From the NCBI GenBank assembly GCA_022432975.1, contig CM039511.1, forward strand, positions 47,874,902 to 47,938,901: DNA of 64,000 bases, read 5' to 3'. Numbering within the stretch: the first letter of the stretch is position 1; the number at the start of each line of letters is the position of its first letter. The translations under genes and the position numbers were made by a program. The notes under the pieces were generated by a model. That model was not told the DNA's origin. It was given only the letters and a program-made list of their open reading frames with translations, and made no database searches. The DNA is from Begonia masoniana (Eukaryota > Streptophyta > Magnoliopsida > Cucurbitales > Begoniaceae). This document shows, in pieces, positions 12,554-25,100 of the stretch.

Positions 12554-15500
12554 TTCCCTCCCTCTTCGAAAAGATTCGTCCTCGAATCTCCTGCATCATA
12601 TAAAGATAAGTCACTAACATTAAAAGATGCATTAATATTACCATATTCGCTAGGTAAGTCGATCTTGTAGGCATTGTCGTTTATGCGTTCAAGGACTTGA
12701 AATGGTCCATCTCCTCGTGGATGCAACTTGCTTTTTCGTTGATTTGGAAACCTCTCTTTTCGAAGATGTAGCCAAACCCAATCTCCGGGTTCAAATATAA
12801 TCTTTTTACGGCTTTTGTTTGCTTGACGTGCATAATGCTCGTTTCTCTCTCGAATGTTCTCTTGTACTTTCAGATGTAAGTCCCTAACAAATTTAGCTTT
12901 TTTCTCTCCATCAAAATTAACAAACTCGTTAGTAGGTAGAGATAAAATATCAAGAGGAGATAAATGATTAAATCCATAAACAATTTCAAATGGTGAATAT
13001 GAAGTAGTAGAATGAACAACTCTATTATAAGCAAATTCAACATGAGGTAAACATTTTTCCCATTGTTTTAAATTTTTAGAAATAATCGCTCTTAACAACG
13101 TAGAAAGTGTTCTATTTACCACTTCTGTTTGTCCATCCGTTTGGGGGTGTGCCACGGTTGAGAATAAAAGTTTTGTTCCTAGCTTACTCCACAAAGTTCT
13201 CCAAAAGTGACTTAGGAACTTTACATCTCTATCACTCACAATGGTTTTAGGAATTCCGTGTAAACGCATAACTTCTTTAAAGAATAAGTCCGCCACATGA
13301 GTAGCGTCGTTTGTCTTTGAGCATGCTATACAGTGAGCCATCTTACTAAACCTATCCACTACCACAAATATGCTATCTTTCCCTCCTAGTGTCCTCGGCA
13401 AACCAATCACAAAATCCATCGATATGTCCACCCAAGGTTTGTTAGGAATAGGTAGAGGAGTGTACTTTCCATAAAGTTTAATCTTTGATTTGGCCTTCCT
13501 ACACTCAATGCACTTATCACAAATGGCTTGAACATGATGCCTCATTTTCGGCCAATAAAAATGTTCACAAAGCACACTCAATGTTTTAGTAACTCCAAAG
13601 TGTCCCATTAACCCTCCTCCATGAGTCTCTATAACAAGTAACTCTCTTAAAGAACATTTAGGGATACAAAGTTTATCTTTTTTAAATAAAAATTCATCAT
13701 GTTTATAATAATCATTACACGCATGTTTCTCACATTCTTTCCAAACAAGATCAAAATCTGAGTCCGATTCATATAAGTTCTTTATTAAATCAAATTCTAA
13801 CAACTTAGATTGTAAAGTAGTTATAAGCACGTACCTTCTTGACAATGCATCGGCAACCACATTCTCTTTACCTTTTTTATAATGAATAACATAAGGAAAG
13901 GTCTCTATGAACTCCATCCACTTTGCATGTCTCTTGTGCAACTTTCCTTGTGTCTTTAAGTGTTTTAGGCTTTCATGGTCAGAATGGATGATGAACTCCT
14001 TGGACCACAAGTAGTGTTGCCACGTTTGTAATGTTCTCACCAAGGCATACAACTCCTTGTCGTATGTTGGATAGTTTAAGACCGCGCCACTAAGCTTTTC
14101 ACTAAAGTAAGCAATCGGTTTCATATCCTGCATCAAAACACCACCAATTCCTTTTCCTGACGCATCACATTCAATCTCAAATGTTTTATCAAAATTTGGC
14201 AAAACTAACAATGGTGCATTAGTTAACTTTTCTTTTAGAAGATTAAAAGATTCATCATGTAACTCAGTCCACTTAAAATCCACATTCTTTTTAACCAAAT
14301 CATTCAATGGTGCTGCAATAGTACTAAAATCTCTAATGAATCTTCGGTAAAAGCTAGCTAAGCCATGAAAACTACGTACCTCGTTAGCATTCTTAGGTGT
14401 CGGCCACTCCTTGATTGCCTTGACCTTTTCTTCGTCCACCGAAACTCCACTCGAGCTCACTACAAAACCAAGAAACACTACCGATTCCATGCAAAAAGTG
14501 CACTTTTTGAGGTTAGCATATAATTGGTTTATTTGCAAAACATTAAAAACAGATTTTAAATGTTTCACATGTTGTTCTAATGTTTTGCTATAAACTAATA
14601 TATCATCAAAATAAACCACGACAAATTTTCCAATAAACGATCGTAATACGTGATTCATTAACCTCATAAATGTGCTAGGTGCATTAGATAATCCAAAAGG
14701 CATGACTAACCACTCATAAAGTCCAAATTTTGTTTTGAAAGCAGTTTTCCACTCGTCTCCCTTTTTCATACGAATTTGATAATATCCATTCTTTAAATCA
14801 ATTTTTGAGAATAAACAAGCACCATATAATTCATCAAGCATGTCATCTAACCTTGGTATAGGATGTCGATACTTTACCGTTATTTTATTGATTGCTCGAC
14901 AATCCACACACATCCTCCACGATCCGTCCTTCTTTGGCACCAATATCACGAGTACCGAGCATGGGCTTAGGCTTTCTTTCACTAGACCCTTGTCCATTAA
15001 CTCGTCCACTTGTCTTTGAATTTCCTTTGTTTCCTCTGGATTTGCTCGATATGCCGGTCGGTTTGGAATTGTCGCACCCGGGATGAAATCAATTTGATGC
15101 TCGATTCCTCTAAGTGGTGGTACTCCTTTCGGTAACTCCTCTGGGAATACATCCTTAAACTCCTGCAAAAGAGAAATCACAGCACTTGGAAGAAAATTTG
15201 GTAAGTCATTAGATGATAAATAAACATCTTTATATAAAAGCAAAATCATCTCACGCTTATCCTCATTTTTGTTCATCAACACGATTTGTTTCTCACTTGA
15301 CTTTTTTTCACTCTCTCCCTCGGCTTTTATCTCTTTTCCCTCGATCTTTCTCTCTTCCTCCCTCGGTTTTTCATCCCTCTTTGTACTCTTTTCAACTATT
15401 TTTCTTTCTCCACTTTCTTTTTCTATTTTGGCCTCTTTTTCAACTAATTTTTTTTCACCACTTTCTTTTTCTTTTTCAATCCTAATCTTTTGGAATTCCT

Positions 15501-16464
15501 TTGCAATCCTCTCTTGGTCTACAATTGCCTCCCATGGCTTTAATGGTGTAAGGATAATGGTTTTTCCATTGTAAACCAACGAATACTCATTCTTGTAACC
15601 ATTATGCTTGACGTTTAGGTCAAATTGCCAAGGTCTCCCCAAAAGTATGTGGGTAGCTTGCATCGGAACTACATCACATAAAACTTTATCTTGGTATCTA
15701 CCAATTGATAAAGGAACTTCCACCTGTTTAGTCACCTTGATTTCTCCACAATCGCTTAACCATTGCAACTTGTATGGTTTTGGATGTTGCTCGGTTTTCA
15801 AGTTCAACTTTTGGACTAGTAATGTGCTTGCTACATTGGTGCAACTCCCACTATCAATGATTAAACTACAAACTTTGTTGTGCACATGACATCTTGTATG
15901 GAATATATGCTCACGTTGTACTTTGTCTCCATCTTCCTTAGTTTTCGTATTCAATACTCGCCTTGTGACTAAAAGATCTTCTTTTACTGGTTCCTTTACC
16001 TCAACGTCACTACAATCTTCAAGTGGTGGCATCTCACCATCACTCGAACTCACACTCTCCACATCGCCATTGTCCCTTAAAATCATAGCTCTTTTATTTG
16101 GACAATTTGAAGCTATGTGTTCAAACCCTTGGCATCGAAAGCACTTGATCTCTCTGGTGCTAATTGGATTTGAAGTCTCAACCTTAGTTTTTTGTGGTAA
16201 CACTTGATTGTTGGACACGGTTTTTCCCTTAGTCTTTAGTTGCCGCTCAATTTTGATTGATTTGTGAAGCAATTCTTCTAAGTTCACATAATGTTGTAGC
16301 TCTACGACTTCCGCAATCTCTCTATTTAGTCCTCCAACAAATCTAGCCATTGTTTCTTCGTCGTCTTCCTCCACATTAACCCTTTTCATGGCTATTTTCA
16401 TCTCTTTATAATAATCTTCCACGCTTTTATAACCTTGAGTTAAATTTTGGAGTTTTCGACACAA
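12319..16464 (-). CDS. Element A Gag C-terminus, protease, reverse transcriptase, RNase H and integrase
   Basis: Open frame of 1381 residues, continuous in frame with the gag fragment upstream but cut off from it by one TAG stop. Domains by residue: end of the retrotransposon Gag domain (1-80); zinc knuckle C108-X2-C111-X4-H116-X4-C121; aspartic protease with D204-S-G; Lys/Glu-rich linker (about 320-405); reverse transcriptase (about 450-670, FSKID556L and YFD620D621); RNase H (about 765-880, ECDAS and DALSRR); integrase with a H948/H955/C982/C985 zinc site and catalytic D1017, D1078, E1114, with the usual 35-residue spacing between the last two. The last ~75 residues lie inside the 3' LTR. 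The first residue shown is a TTG after the stop, not a true start. All enzymatic motifs look intact, so this copy is close to functional apart from the stop. Confidence 0.93.
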   Translation of the reverse strand: MCRKLQNLTQGYKSVEDYYKEMKIAMKRVNVEEDDEETMARFVGGLNREIAEVVELQHYVNLEELLHKSIKIERQLKTKGKTVSNNQVLPQKTKVETSNPISTREIKCFRCQGFEHIASNCPNKRAMILRDNGDVESVSSSDGEMPPLEDCSDVEVKEPVKEDLLVTRRVLNTKTKEDGDKVQREHIFHTRCHVHNKVCSLIIDSGSCTNVASTLLVQKLNLKTEQHPKPYKLQWLSDCGEIKVTKQVEVPLSIGRYQDKVLCDVVPMQATHILLGRPWQFDLNVKHNGYKNEYSLVYNGKTIILTPLKPWEAIVDQERIAKEFQKIRIEKEKESGEKKLVEKEAKIEKESGERKIVEKSTKRDEKPREEERKIEGKEIKAEGESEKKSSEKQIVLMNKNEDKREMILLLYKDVYLSSNDLPNFLPSAVISLLQEFKDVFPEELPKGVPPLRGIEHQIDFIPGATIPNRPAYRANPEETKEIQRQVDELMDKGLVKESLSPCSVLVILVPKKDGSWRMCVDCRAINKITVKYRHPIPRLDDMLDELYGACLFSKIDLKNGYYQIRMKKGDEWKTAFKTKFGLYEWLVMPFGLSNAPSTFMRLMNHVLRSFIGKFVVVYFDDILVYSKTLEQHVKHLKSVFNVLQINQLYANLKKCTFCMESVVFLGFVVSSSGVSVDEEKVKAIKEWPTPKNANEVRSFHGLASFYRRFIRDFSTIAAPLNDLVKKNVDFKWTELHDESFNLLKEKLTNAPLLVLPNFDKTFEIECDASGKGIGGVLMQDMKPIAYFSEKLSGAVLNYPTYDKELYALVRTLQTWQHYLWSKEFIIHSDHESLKHLKTQGKLHKRHAKWMEFIETFPYVIHYKKGKENVVADALSRRYVLITTLQSKLLEFDLIKNLYESDSDFDLVWKECEKHACNDYYKHDEFLFKKDKLCIPKCSLRELLVIETHGGGLMGHFGVTKTLSVLCEHFYWPKMRHHVQAICDKCIECRKAKSKIKLYGKYTPLPIPNKPWVDISMDFVIGLPRTLGGKDSIFVVVDRFSKMAHCIACSKTNDATHVADLFFKEVMRLHGIPKTIVSDRDVKFLSHFWRTLWSKLGTKLLFSTVAHPQTDGQTEVVNRTLSTLLRAIISKNLKQWEKCLPHVEFAYNRVVHSTTSYSPFEIVYGFNHLSPLDILSLPTNEFVNFDGEKKAKFVRDLHLKVQENIRERNEHYARQANKSRKKIIFEPGDWVWLHLRKERFPNQRKSKLHPRGDGPFQVLERINDNAYKIDLPSEYGNINASFNVSDLSLYDAGDSRTNLFEEGGNDVIQAATKPKPKSNDPIEDIGDPMTRSKAKKMREALQELILEIQGREKPRQLDLKLLNVSRIEDNQNQVEAREAKDA
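12554..12564 (-). promoter_or_regulatory. Element A polypurine tract
   Basis: On the element strand GAGGGAGGGAA lies immediately before the 3' LTR start TGATGTG. It is the expected primer site for plus-strand DNA synthesis. It is also coding, reading E-G-G-N within the integrase tail. Element D has the identical tract at 54470-54480. Confidence 0.85.
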
Positions 16465-16476
16465 ATCTCTATAATA

Positions 16477-16977
16477 CTATGATGGAACAAATCTTTTTCG
16501 CATGAGTGCCTTCATGTCCTTCCATATTTGAACTTGTGACTCACCATACCTTCTTCGGTACTTCACTAGTTCATCCCACCAATTGTTAGCGTAGTCCGTG
16601 AACTTCATTGTCACTAATTTAAGTTTTTTCTCATCCGTGTAGTTTTGGTATTCAAATAATAGGTCCATCTTTCTTTCACATTCCAAATACACCTCGGGAT
16701 CACTTTTTCCTTGGAAAGAAGGGATATTTACCTTGATGTTACTTAGATCACCATCTCCTTGGTACGACCTATCATTTCTTTCCCTTTGATAATATCCATT
16801 AATCTCTTCGAATTCTCCATCAAAATCCTTCCTTTGTCGTGCATGACTAGGGGTCGAAGTTTCCAATCGTTCCATTCTCCGATTTAGAGCCGTGTATTGA
16901 TCTTGTATGGCTCTCATGAACAATTTTAAATCAACGTCGTCGTGTTCTCCACTCATGATATTCTTTTTCGACCACAA
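16477..16977 (-). CDS. Element A Gag N-terminal fragment, ends at a premature stop
   Basis: 166-residue frame starting MWSKKNIMSGEHDD (the MSGEH methionine is the likelier start, by comparison with the MSSEE start in B). It carries the start of the retrotransposon Gag domain (NIKVNIPSFQGKSDPEVY; WWDELV). It ends KRFVPS and a TAG (16477-16479) at a position where element B has a His codon; translation resumes in the same frame with YYRD and then the long pol frame. So gag and pol were one frame of about 1550 codons with a single nonsense change. No frameshift is needed to join them. Confidence 0.85.
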   Translation of the reverse strand: MWSKKNIMSGEHDDVDLKLFMRAIQDQYTALNRRMERLETSTPSHARQRKDFDGEFEEINGYYQRERNDRSYQGDGDLSNIKVNIPSFQGKSDPEVYLECERKMDLLFEYQNYTDEKKLKLVTMKFTDYANNWWDELVKYRRRYGESQVQIWKDMKALMRKRFVPS

Positions 16978-17802
16978 TAAGAAAACAAAAGAAAATTGTT
17001 AGAAGTAAAAAAATAATCAAGTAATGGACCTCACCTCTCCCTCACGTGTTTGCTCTCGATAGATGTCACTCCACTCGTGTTTCACTCAAAAAAATTAAGG
17101 CTTTTTCTTTAATAGTCTCACCCTCTTGCCTTTTACCTCAAGATCTCCCTTTTAGTTCTTTACGTAAGAACTTGATTGATGATAAATATTCAACAAGCCA
17201 AACTAAAAAAAATCAAACTTTAAAGCTTAAAAAGTTCAAACTTGTAAGAATGGCTAAATCAAGGGTATAAGTGAAATAAGACAAAAGTTTGGATGATGAC
17301 AATATTTCAAATGAAGATTCAACAATTTGAACCTTCAAAAAATAAATTTGGATAAAGACAATATTTCAAATGAAGATTCAATAATTTGAATTTTCAAAGA
17401 ACAATTATCTACAAATTTTTGAATTTAAAAGGCTAGAAATTTTAAAATCACTAGAACAAAATTTCGATTTTTTTTTTTTTGACTTCTCACAACTCTCTTT
17501 TTTTTTTTACTTTTGAAAAACTCTTTTTTTTTTACTTTTGACAACTCTTTTTTTTTGACTTCTCACAACTCTTTTTTTTTTTAAACTTTTGACAACTCTT
17601 TTTTTTTTGTACTCTTCGAATTTCAAGAGGAGAAATTCACAAGAAGAAAAAAATTGATGATAAAAATCGAAACTTGATAATAAGGATGAAAAAAAAATGA
17701 TTTTTTTTTTTGGCTTTTTTGAGTACTAGGACGAATAGAATAAGATGAAGAAAATAATAATAACAAAAAATTAAAGATAGCTTCTTGAATTAAGGAACCG
17801 AA
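16978..17802 (-). other. Element A leader (gag 5' untranslated region)
   Basis: Non-coding region between the primer site and gag. It holds T-rich runs on the plus strand (A-rich on the element strand) at about 17467-17710, and a conserved block at 17026-17137 shared with elements B, C and D. No other gene is seen. Confidence 0.75.
17026..17137 (-). promoter_or_regulatory. Conserved leader element, copy in A
   Basis: Read on the element strand: GTAAAAGGCAAGAGGGTGAG, then AAAAGCC, then AAACACGAGTGGAG, then AAACACGTGAGGGAG and GTGAGGTCC. The same ordered modules occur upstream of gag in B, C and D. Packaging, dimerisation or translational control are possible roles; none is shown by the sequence. 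Confidence 0.7.
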
Positions 17803-17814
17803 GCTCTGATACCA
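17803..17814 (-). promoter_or_regulatory. Element A primer-binding site
   Basis: On the element strand TGGTATCAGAGC, the 12-nt site complementary to the 3' end of initiator Met tRNA used by many plant LTR retrotransposons. It is separated by AT from the LTR end ...GCATCA. Confidence 0.93.
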
Positions 17815-17816
17815 AT

Positions 17817-18400
17817 TGATGCGAACCTCGGATCGAAAGGACCCGAGACCCGACAACAACGTGGAATAATTGAAAGGAACGCCTTTTTGATTCAAGAACA
17901 AAGTAATAAAACTAAGACCCCAATCGAAGAATTCGATGGAACCCTAGTTATCAAAACAGGAGCTTGACCCGAGCCACACCTGTTGGCTGAACCAAAGCTA
18001 TCAAAACAGGAGCTTGACCCAGACCAAACTCGTTGGTAAGAACCAAAGCTATCAAGCGAGATTCTTCAAGCGTGACTTGAAGAAGATAGTTGTTCTTCGC
18101 AAAGAACTAAAAAGAAATCCTCTCTAAAAAAAACACTCAATTTTTAATTCAAACTTGTTCTCCTAAATCAAAAGTGTTTTGCCATTAAATAGGCTACACA
18201 TGAAAATTAAATTAAATAATAAAAAAAACGAAAATAAAAATAAAATAACTAATAAAATCGTGAGATAATGATCCTTTGCATGATAAGATATCATCTCAAG
18301 TTTAAACTACGTTTGAATATGATTTGAATTGATTTGAGTAGATTCTGTCGGATAAAATCTATTATACGTGATTTGTTTGGATTTGCATGTGCTTCTCATG
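17817..18400 (-). repeat. Element A 5' LTR, outer end truncated
   Basis: Matches 11693 to about 12270. Starts on plus as TGATGCGAACC next to the primer site. It breaks off at about 18398-18403 into satellite at CATGTGA/GGTTGAG, where a few bases are shared with the satellite. About 280 bp of U3, including the orphan pol tail, is absent. Confidence 0.87.
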
Positions 18401-20674
18401 TGAGGTTGAGTGTTACATGACTTGTGGTTAGAACCTAAGTTATCCATTTCACTTTCAAGGTTTTAACTTGAAGTGATGAGAACGACGTGTATTGAGGACC
18501 CAACAACCTTCATGGACGCGAAACTAAGACTTAATAATGCGCTTGATGAAGCATTAGAAACCTCACTTCAATCAATTTGTTCCAAAAGAGTTGAACGTAT
18601 CAAGCAAATGAGGTTGAGTGTTACATGACTTGTGGTTAGAACCTAAGTTATCCATTTCATATACAAAGTTTTAACTTGAAGTGATGAGAACGACGTGTAT
18701 TGAGGACCCAACAACCTTCATGGACGCGAAACTAAGACTTAGTAATGCGCTTGATGAAGTATTAGAAACCTCACTTCAATCGATTTGTTACAACAGAGTT
18801 GAACGTACCAAGCAAATGAGGTTGAGTGTTACATGACTTGTGGTTAGAACCTAAGTTATCCATTTCACATTCAAGGTTTTAACTTGAAGTGATGAGAACA
18901 ACGTGTATTGAGGACCCAACAACCTTCATGGACGCGAAACCAAGACTTAGTAATGCGATTGATGAAGCATTAGAAACTTCACTTCAATCGATTTGTCACA
19001 AAAGAGTTGAACGTATCAAGCAAATGAGGTTGAGTGTTACATTACTTGTGGTTAGAACCTAAGTTATCAATTTCACATTAAAGGTTTTAACTTGAAGTGA
19101 TGAGAACGACGTGTATTGAGGACCCAACAACCTTCATGGACGCGAAACTAAGACTTAGTAATGCGATTGATGAAGCATTAGAAACTTCACTTCAATCGAT
19201 TTGTTCCAAAAGAGTTGAACGTATCAAGCAAATGAGGTTGAGTGTTACATGACTTGTGGTTAGAGCCTAAGTTATCTATTTCACTTTCAAGGTTTTAACT
19301 TGAAGTGATGAGAACGACGTGTATTGAGGACCCAACAACCTTCATGGACGCAAAACTAAGACTTAGTAATGCGCTTGATGAAGAAACCTCACTTCAATCG
19401 AATTGTTCCAAAATTGTTGAACGTATCAAGCAAATGAGGTTGAGTGTTACATGACTTGTGGTTAAAACCTAAGATATCCATTTAACATTCAAGGTTTTAA
19501 CTTGAAGTGATGAGAACGACGTGTATTGTGGACCCAACAACCTTCATGGACGCGAAACTAAGACTTAGTAATGCGCTTGATGAAGCATAAGAAACTTCAC
19601 TTCAATCGATTTGTTACAAAAGAGTTGAACGTATCAAGCAAATGAGGTTGAGTGTTACATGACTTGTGGTTAGAACCTAAGTTCTCCATTTCACTTTCAA
19701 GGTTTTAACTTGAAGTGATGAGAATGACGTGTATTGAGGACCCAACAACCTTCATGGACGCGAAACAAAGACTTAGTAATGCGATTGACGAAGCATTAGA
19801 AACTTCACTTCAATCGATTTGTTACAAAAGTGTTGAACGTATCAATCAAATGAGGTTGAGTGTTACATGACTTGTGGTTAGAACCTAAGTTATCCATTTC
19901 ACATTCAAGGTTTTTACTTGAAGTGATGAGAACGACGTGTATTGAGGACCCAACAACCTTCATGGACGCGAAACTAAGACATTAGTAATGCGCTTGATGA
20001 AGCATTAGAAACCTCACTTCAATCGATTTGTTCCAAAAGAGTTGAACGTATCAAGCAAATGAGGTTGAGTGTTACATGACTTGTGGTTAGAACCTAAGTT
20101 ATCCATTTCGCATTCAAGGTTTTAACTTGAAGTGATGAGAACGACGTGTATTGAGGACCCAACAACCTTCATGGACGCGAAACTAAGACTTAGTAATGCG
20201 ATTGATATAGCATTAGAAACTTCACTTCAATCGATTTGTTACAAAAGAGTTGAACGTATCAAGCAAATGAGGTTGAGTGTTACATGACTTGTGGTCAGAA
20301 CCTAAGTTATCCATTTCACTTTCAAGGTTTTAACTTGAAGTGATGAGAACGACGTGTATTGAGGACCCAACAACCTTCATGGACGCGAAACTAAGACTTA
20401 ATAATGCGCTTGATGAAGCATTAGAAACCTCACTTCAATCAATTTGTTCCAAAAGAGTTGAACGTATCAAGCAAATGAGGTTGAGTGTTACATGACTTGT
20501 GGTTAGAACCTAAGTTATCCATTTCATATACAAAGTTTTAACTTGAAGTGATGAGAACGACGTGTATTGAGGACCCAACAACCTTCATGGACGCGAAACT
20601 AAGACTTAGTAATGCGCTTGATGAAGCATTAGAAACTTCACTTCAATCGATTTGTTCCAAAAGAGTTGAACGTA
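18401..20674. repeat. 208-bp satellite array, block 3
   Basis: About 10.9 monomers, moderately diverged, with one short unit at about 19380 that lacks the CATTAG segment. Monomers carrying TTCATATACAAAG occur at about 18656 and 20524. It ends at GAACGTA where the element B LTR begins. Confidence 0.96.
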
Positions 20675-21461
20675 TGATGTGAATCAGAGTGCAACCAACT
20701 TCAAGCCCAAAGTTAAAGATCCATGTCAAGGTATTGGAGGTCCAATGACAAGATTAAGAATCAAGAAAATGCAAGAAGCCTTAAATGGATTGATTATAAA
20801 AATCCAAGAGAAAGATTCTTTCCAAAAAGAGCTGAAATTAATAAATTTGTTAAGTATTGAAGAGGATGCTTGGGAAGAAAAGAAGGCCGAAGATACTTGA
20901 AAACTACCCAAAGATTAGTGGCAAGAGAGATGGAAGCACAACAACAAAACAAATTTGGCAAGCAATTATTTTTAATTATAGTTTTAGAAAGTTTCTTAAT
21001 TATAGTTTTAGAAAATTTCTTAATTATAGTTTTAGAAAGCTTTCCTAATCATAGATTTAGAAAGTTTTCCTAAGTATTGTTTTAGAAAGTTTCCTAATTA
21101 TCGTTTTAGTAATATTTCCTAATTACTTTTAGGATATTTTGTAGCCTATTTAAAGGCATAGGCGCTTCAACATTATGAAGCAATATACATGATTTTGAGT
21201 TACACTTTGTGAGAATTTTCTCTTTTGTTTTTTGTGAAGAACTAGATCTTTTTCAAGTCAAAACTTGAAAGATCAACTTGATAGCTTTGGTTCTAACCAC
21301 AAGTTCGGTTACGGGTCAAGCTCCTTGTTTGATAACTTTGGTTCCGTCGGCAAGGTTCGATTGGGGTCAAGTTCCTTATACTTGATTTCACAGGCGTTCC
21401 TAAGTTTCTAATTCCGCGTTGTTTAAGGGTCTCGGGTTTCATATACCCGTGGTTCTCATCA
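20675..21461 (+). repeat. Element B first LTR
   Basis: TGATGTGAATC...GGTTCTCATCA, about 787 bp, followed by TT and the primer site. Its first 226 bases encode an orphan pol C-terminus (IGGPMTRLRIKKMQEAL; frame 20679-20900 ends TGA), as expected if pol overlaps the LTR. A run of near-identical TTTCTTAATTATAGTTTTAGAAAG units lies at about 20980-21110. TAGCCTATTTAAAGG (about 21131) is a candidate TATA region. Confidence 0.85.
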
Positions 21462-21463
21462 TT

Positions 21464-21475
21464 TGGTATCAGAGC
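21464..21475 (+). promoter_or_regulatory. Element B1 primer-binding site
   Basis: TGGTATCAGAGC two bases after the LTR end CATCA. Initiator Met tRNA type, the same as in A and D. Confidence 0.94.
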
Positions 21476-22199
21476 TTTGGCTCCTAGATTCAAGTTTCTA
21501 TCTTTATTTTTTTTTTCTTCTTCTTCTAGAGTTTCTTTCTTTGAAAATTCAAAAAAAAAAAAAAAATTGAAATTTGAAAAAAAAAAAAAAAATTCGAAAC
21601 TTCGAAAAAAAAAATTCGGAAGGTCGAAAAAAAAAAGGTCATTGAATCAACGATTCTCTTTATTTGTTAAGTTTTCTTCTTTCAAAAAAAAAAATCTCAG
21701 TATTTCGAGTATCAATATCTCGAGTATCAATTTCTTCTTCGTCATTATATGCATCATTATTTGCTTTTTGGTGTGATTATTCAATTCTTTTCTTTGATTG
21801 TCTCAATTTCCTTTCTTAAAAATTTCCTTTTGTGAAAAGTTTATTTTCTTGAAAAGTTTCCTTTCTTGAAAAGTTTACTCTCTTGAAGTCCTACATCCTA
21901 TTCTAAATTGTTTGATTCTAACCGATTTTGGAAATTAGAATTTTAAGTTAAAAAGTTTGATCTTACTTGTTTTTGCTTATTGAATTTTTTCTCTTGATTA
22001 GGTTTTTACATAAAGAGCTTAAAGAGAAAATTGAGTGGTAAAAGGCAAGAGGGTGAGACTATCATATAAAAGCCATTATTTGAGGGAAACACGAGTGGAG
22101 AGACATATAATCGAGTGTAAACACGTGAGGGAGTGAGTGAGTTCCGTTTACTTACTTTTTTTTGTTCACTAATAATTTTTATTTTTCTTCCTTGAAATT
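21476..22199 (+). other. Element B1 leader
   Basis: A- and T-rich leader with long A runs (21549-21650), repeated TTTCTTGAAAAGTTT units (21790-21880) and the conserved leader element at 22034-22146. No coding region is supported; a 99-residue frame across the A runs is low-complexity lysine. Confidence 0.7.
22034..22146 (+). promoter_or_regulatory. Conserved leader element, copy in B1
   Basis: GAGTGGTAAAAGGCAAGAGG, GTGAG, AAAAGCC, AAACACGAGTGGAG, CGAGTGTAAACACGTGAGGG and a final GAGTTCC, in the same order as in A, C and D. Confidence 0.72.
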
Positions 22200-25100
22200 A
22201 TGAGTAGTGAGGAAAGACGTGCTAACTTTGATCTGGAGATGTACATGAAGGCTATACAAGAGCAAATTAAGAATTTAGACATGAGGTATGAAAGAATAAA
22301 GTCGCCTTCTAATAGCCGTGCGCAAAGGGGCAAATCACCAATGGAGCATTACTATGGGGAATCTGATTACGAGGATGGCAATTACAGAAGAGAGAGATAT
22401 GCGAGAACAAACCGTGAGGATGGAAATCTAAGCAACATCAAAACGATCATCCCTCCTTTTCAAGGTAAAAGTGATCCCGAACTTTATATAGAATGGGAAA
22501 GAAAAGTTGAACAGATGTTTGAATGTCATAACTACACTGAGGAGAAAAAGATCAAATTAGTGTCGATGGAATTCACGGATTATGCAAGCATACGGTGGGA
22601 TCAATTAGTGAAAACACGAAAAAGGTATGGAGAACAACCCATATGCACATGGGATGATATGAAGATATAAATGCACAAAAGATTTATTCCTAACCACTAT
22701 TATCGAGATGCGTGTAGGAAACTACAAGGTTTGACTCAAGGAATTAAAAGTGTAGAGGAATATTACAAAGAGTTGGAGGTAGCCATGGTAAGGGCTAGAG
22801 TGGACGAGGATGATGAAGCGACAATGGCACGATTTATTGGAGGTTTAAATAGAGAAATCGCTGACATTGTTGATTTGCATCATTATGTGGATTTAGAAGA
22901 ATTGTTGCACAAGTCCATCAAAGTTGAGAGGCAATTGAAATGAAGGAACTCTAAGATCGGATCAACCCCAAACTCTTCATGGAAATCTAATTGGAGGAGT
23001 GATAAGCCTAATTCAAGACCGAAGGAAGAGTTCAAAGGGAAAACCACGACATCGAATACCACCCCCATAAAAGGTAAAACCGAGACTTCCACTCCTATTA
23101 AGTCTCGAGAGATCAAATGTTTTAGATGTCAAGGTTTTGGCCATATTGCTTCTAATTGTCCGAATAAAAGAGCTATGATTATTTTGGATAATGGTGATAT
23201 AGCAAGTGTAAGTTCAAGTGACGATGAAGTGCGAGAAAACAAGAGGAGAGTGGGAGAATAAGTGGAATGGCAAGAAAAAGTGAGGTTAAAAGTGTGATGA
23301 TAGCGAGACAAGAAGTACTTGTATTGTTGTACAAAGATGTTTATCTTGCGACTAATGAGCTAACTCAATCTATTCCGAGTGTTGTTTCTTCTCTTTTGCA
23401 GGAATTTGAGGATGTGTTTCCTAAAGAATTATCGAAAGAGTTACCTCCGTTGAGAGGGATTGAACATCAAATAGATTTCATGCCGGGAGCATCGATTCCT
23501 AATCGACCGGCATATCGAGCTAATACCGAAGAAACTAAGGAAATTCAAAAGCAAGTGGATGAACTAGTTGAGAAAGGATTTGTAAAGGAAAGCCTTAGTC
23601 CATGCTCAGTTCCCGTCATCTTAGTTCCAAAGAAAGATGGAACTTGGCGAATGTGTGTTGATTGTCGAGCTATCAACAAGATCACGGTAAAGTATCGACA
23701 CCCTATTCCTAGATTGGATGATATGCTTGGTGAGTTACATAGAGCATGCTTATTTTCAAAAATTGATCTAAAGAATGGATATTATCAAATTCGCATGAAA
23801 GAGGGAGATGAATGGAAAACTGCCTTTAAAACTAAATATGGTCTTTATGAGTGGTTAGTAATGCCATTTGGTTTGTCTAATGCACCAAGTACTTTTATGA
23901 GATTGATGAATCATGTGTTGAGATCTTTTATTGGAAAGTTTGTTGTTGTGTACTTTGATGATATCTTGGTTTATAGTAAAACACAAGATGCACATGTTAA
24001 ACACTTGAATTTAGTTTTTAATGCTTTACGAGAAAATCAACTATACGCTAACTTAAAGAAGTGCACATTTTGCATGGATTCGGTAGTGTTTCTTGGTTTT
24101 GTAGTTAGTTCAAGTGGAGTATCGATGGATGAAGAAAAAGTTAAGGCAATTAAGGAATGGCCAAGACCAAAGAATGCCAACGAGGTAAGAAGTTTTCATG
24201 GATTAGCAAGCTTTTACAGGAGGTTTGTTAAAGATTTTAGCACCATTGCGGCTCCCTTAAATGATCTTGTAAAGAAGAATGTTGAATTTCAGTGGACTGA
24301 AATACATGAACAAGCTTTTAATTTCCTAAAATGTAAACTTACTAATGCACCATTACCTGTTTTACCTAATTTTGATAAAGCTTTTGAGATTGAATGTGAT
24401 GCGTCGGGAAAAGGTATTGGTGGTGTTTTAATGTAGGATTCCAAGCCTATTGCTTACTTTAGCGAGAAGCTTAATGGAGCAGCTTTGAACTACCCCACAT
24501 ATGACAAGGAATTGTATGCCTTAGTTTGCGCACTTCAAATATGGCAACGTTATTTGTGGCCAAAAGAATTTATTATTCATTTCGATCATGAGAGTTTGAA
24601 GCACTTGAAGTCGCAAGGAAAACTACACAAAAGGCACGCAAAATGGATGAAATTCATTGAAACATTTCCATACGTGATCAAATATAAAAAAGGTAAGGAA
24701 AATGTAGTGGCCGATGCATTGTCTAGAAGGTATGTACCCGTAACCTCCTTACAATCTAAATTGCTTGGATTTGAACTTATTAAAGAATTATATGTGGTAG
24801 ATTCAGATTTTAGTGAAATTTGGAAATTATGTGAAAAAGTTGCATATGGTGATTATTATAGGACATGATGGTTATCTATTTAAAAAGATAAGCTTTGTAT
24901 TCCTAAGTGTTCTTTGCGAGAATTATTTGTTAGAGAAACTCATGGAGGTGGATTGATGGGACATTTTGGAGTAAGCAAAACCTTAGATGTTTTATGTGAG
25001 CATTTTTATTGGCCTAAGATGAGACATGATGTGCAATTAATTTGTGATAAATGTATTGAGTGTAGAAAAGCTAAATAAAAAATCAAACCACATGGAATGT

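Larger units (their letters stand above)
11693..18400 (-). mobile_element. Element A: near-complete Ty3/gypsy chromovirus (CRM/Reina-like)
   Basis: Minus-strand LTR retrotransposon lying in satellite. Plus-strand order: 3' LTR (11693-12553), polypurine tract, pol and gag (12319-16977), leader, primer site (17803-17814), 5' LTR (17817-18400). The two LTRs match over about 580 bp with scattered differences. The 3' LTR is about 861 bp but the 5' LTR stops after about 584 bp, so about 280 bp of its outer (U3) end is missing. This explains the lack of a target-site duplication: TGAGGTTGAG satellite follows directly after LTR sequence ending CATGTGA. The GAGGGAGGGAA polypurine tract and the pol frame entering the LTR fit CRM-type chromoviruses; the clade is an inference. 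Confidence 0.9.

Noticed and set aside
15213..15889. Several Phe/Leu/Ser-rich frames on plus opposite element A pol
   Set aside because: They are antisense shadows of the Lys/Glu-rich linker and protease of the minus-strand polyprotein.
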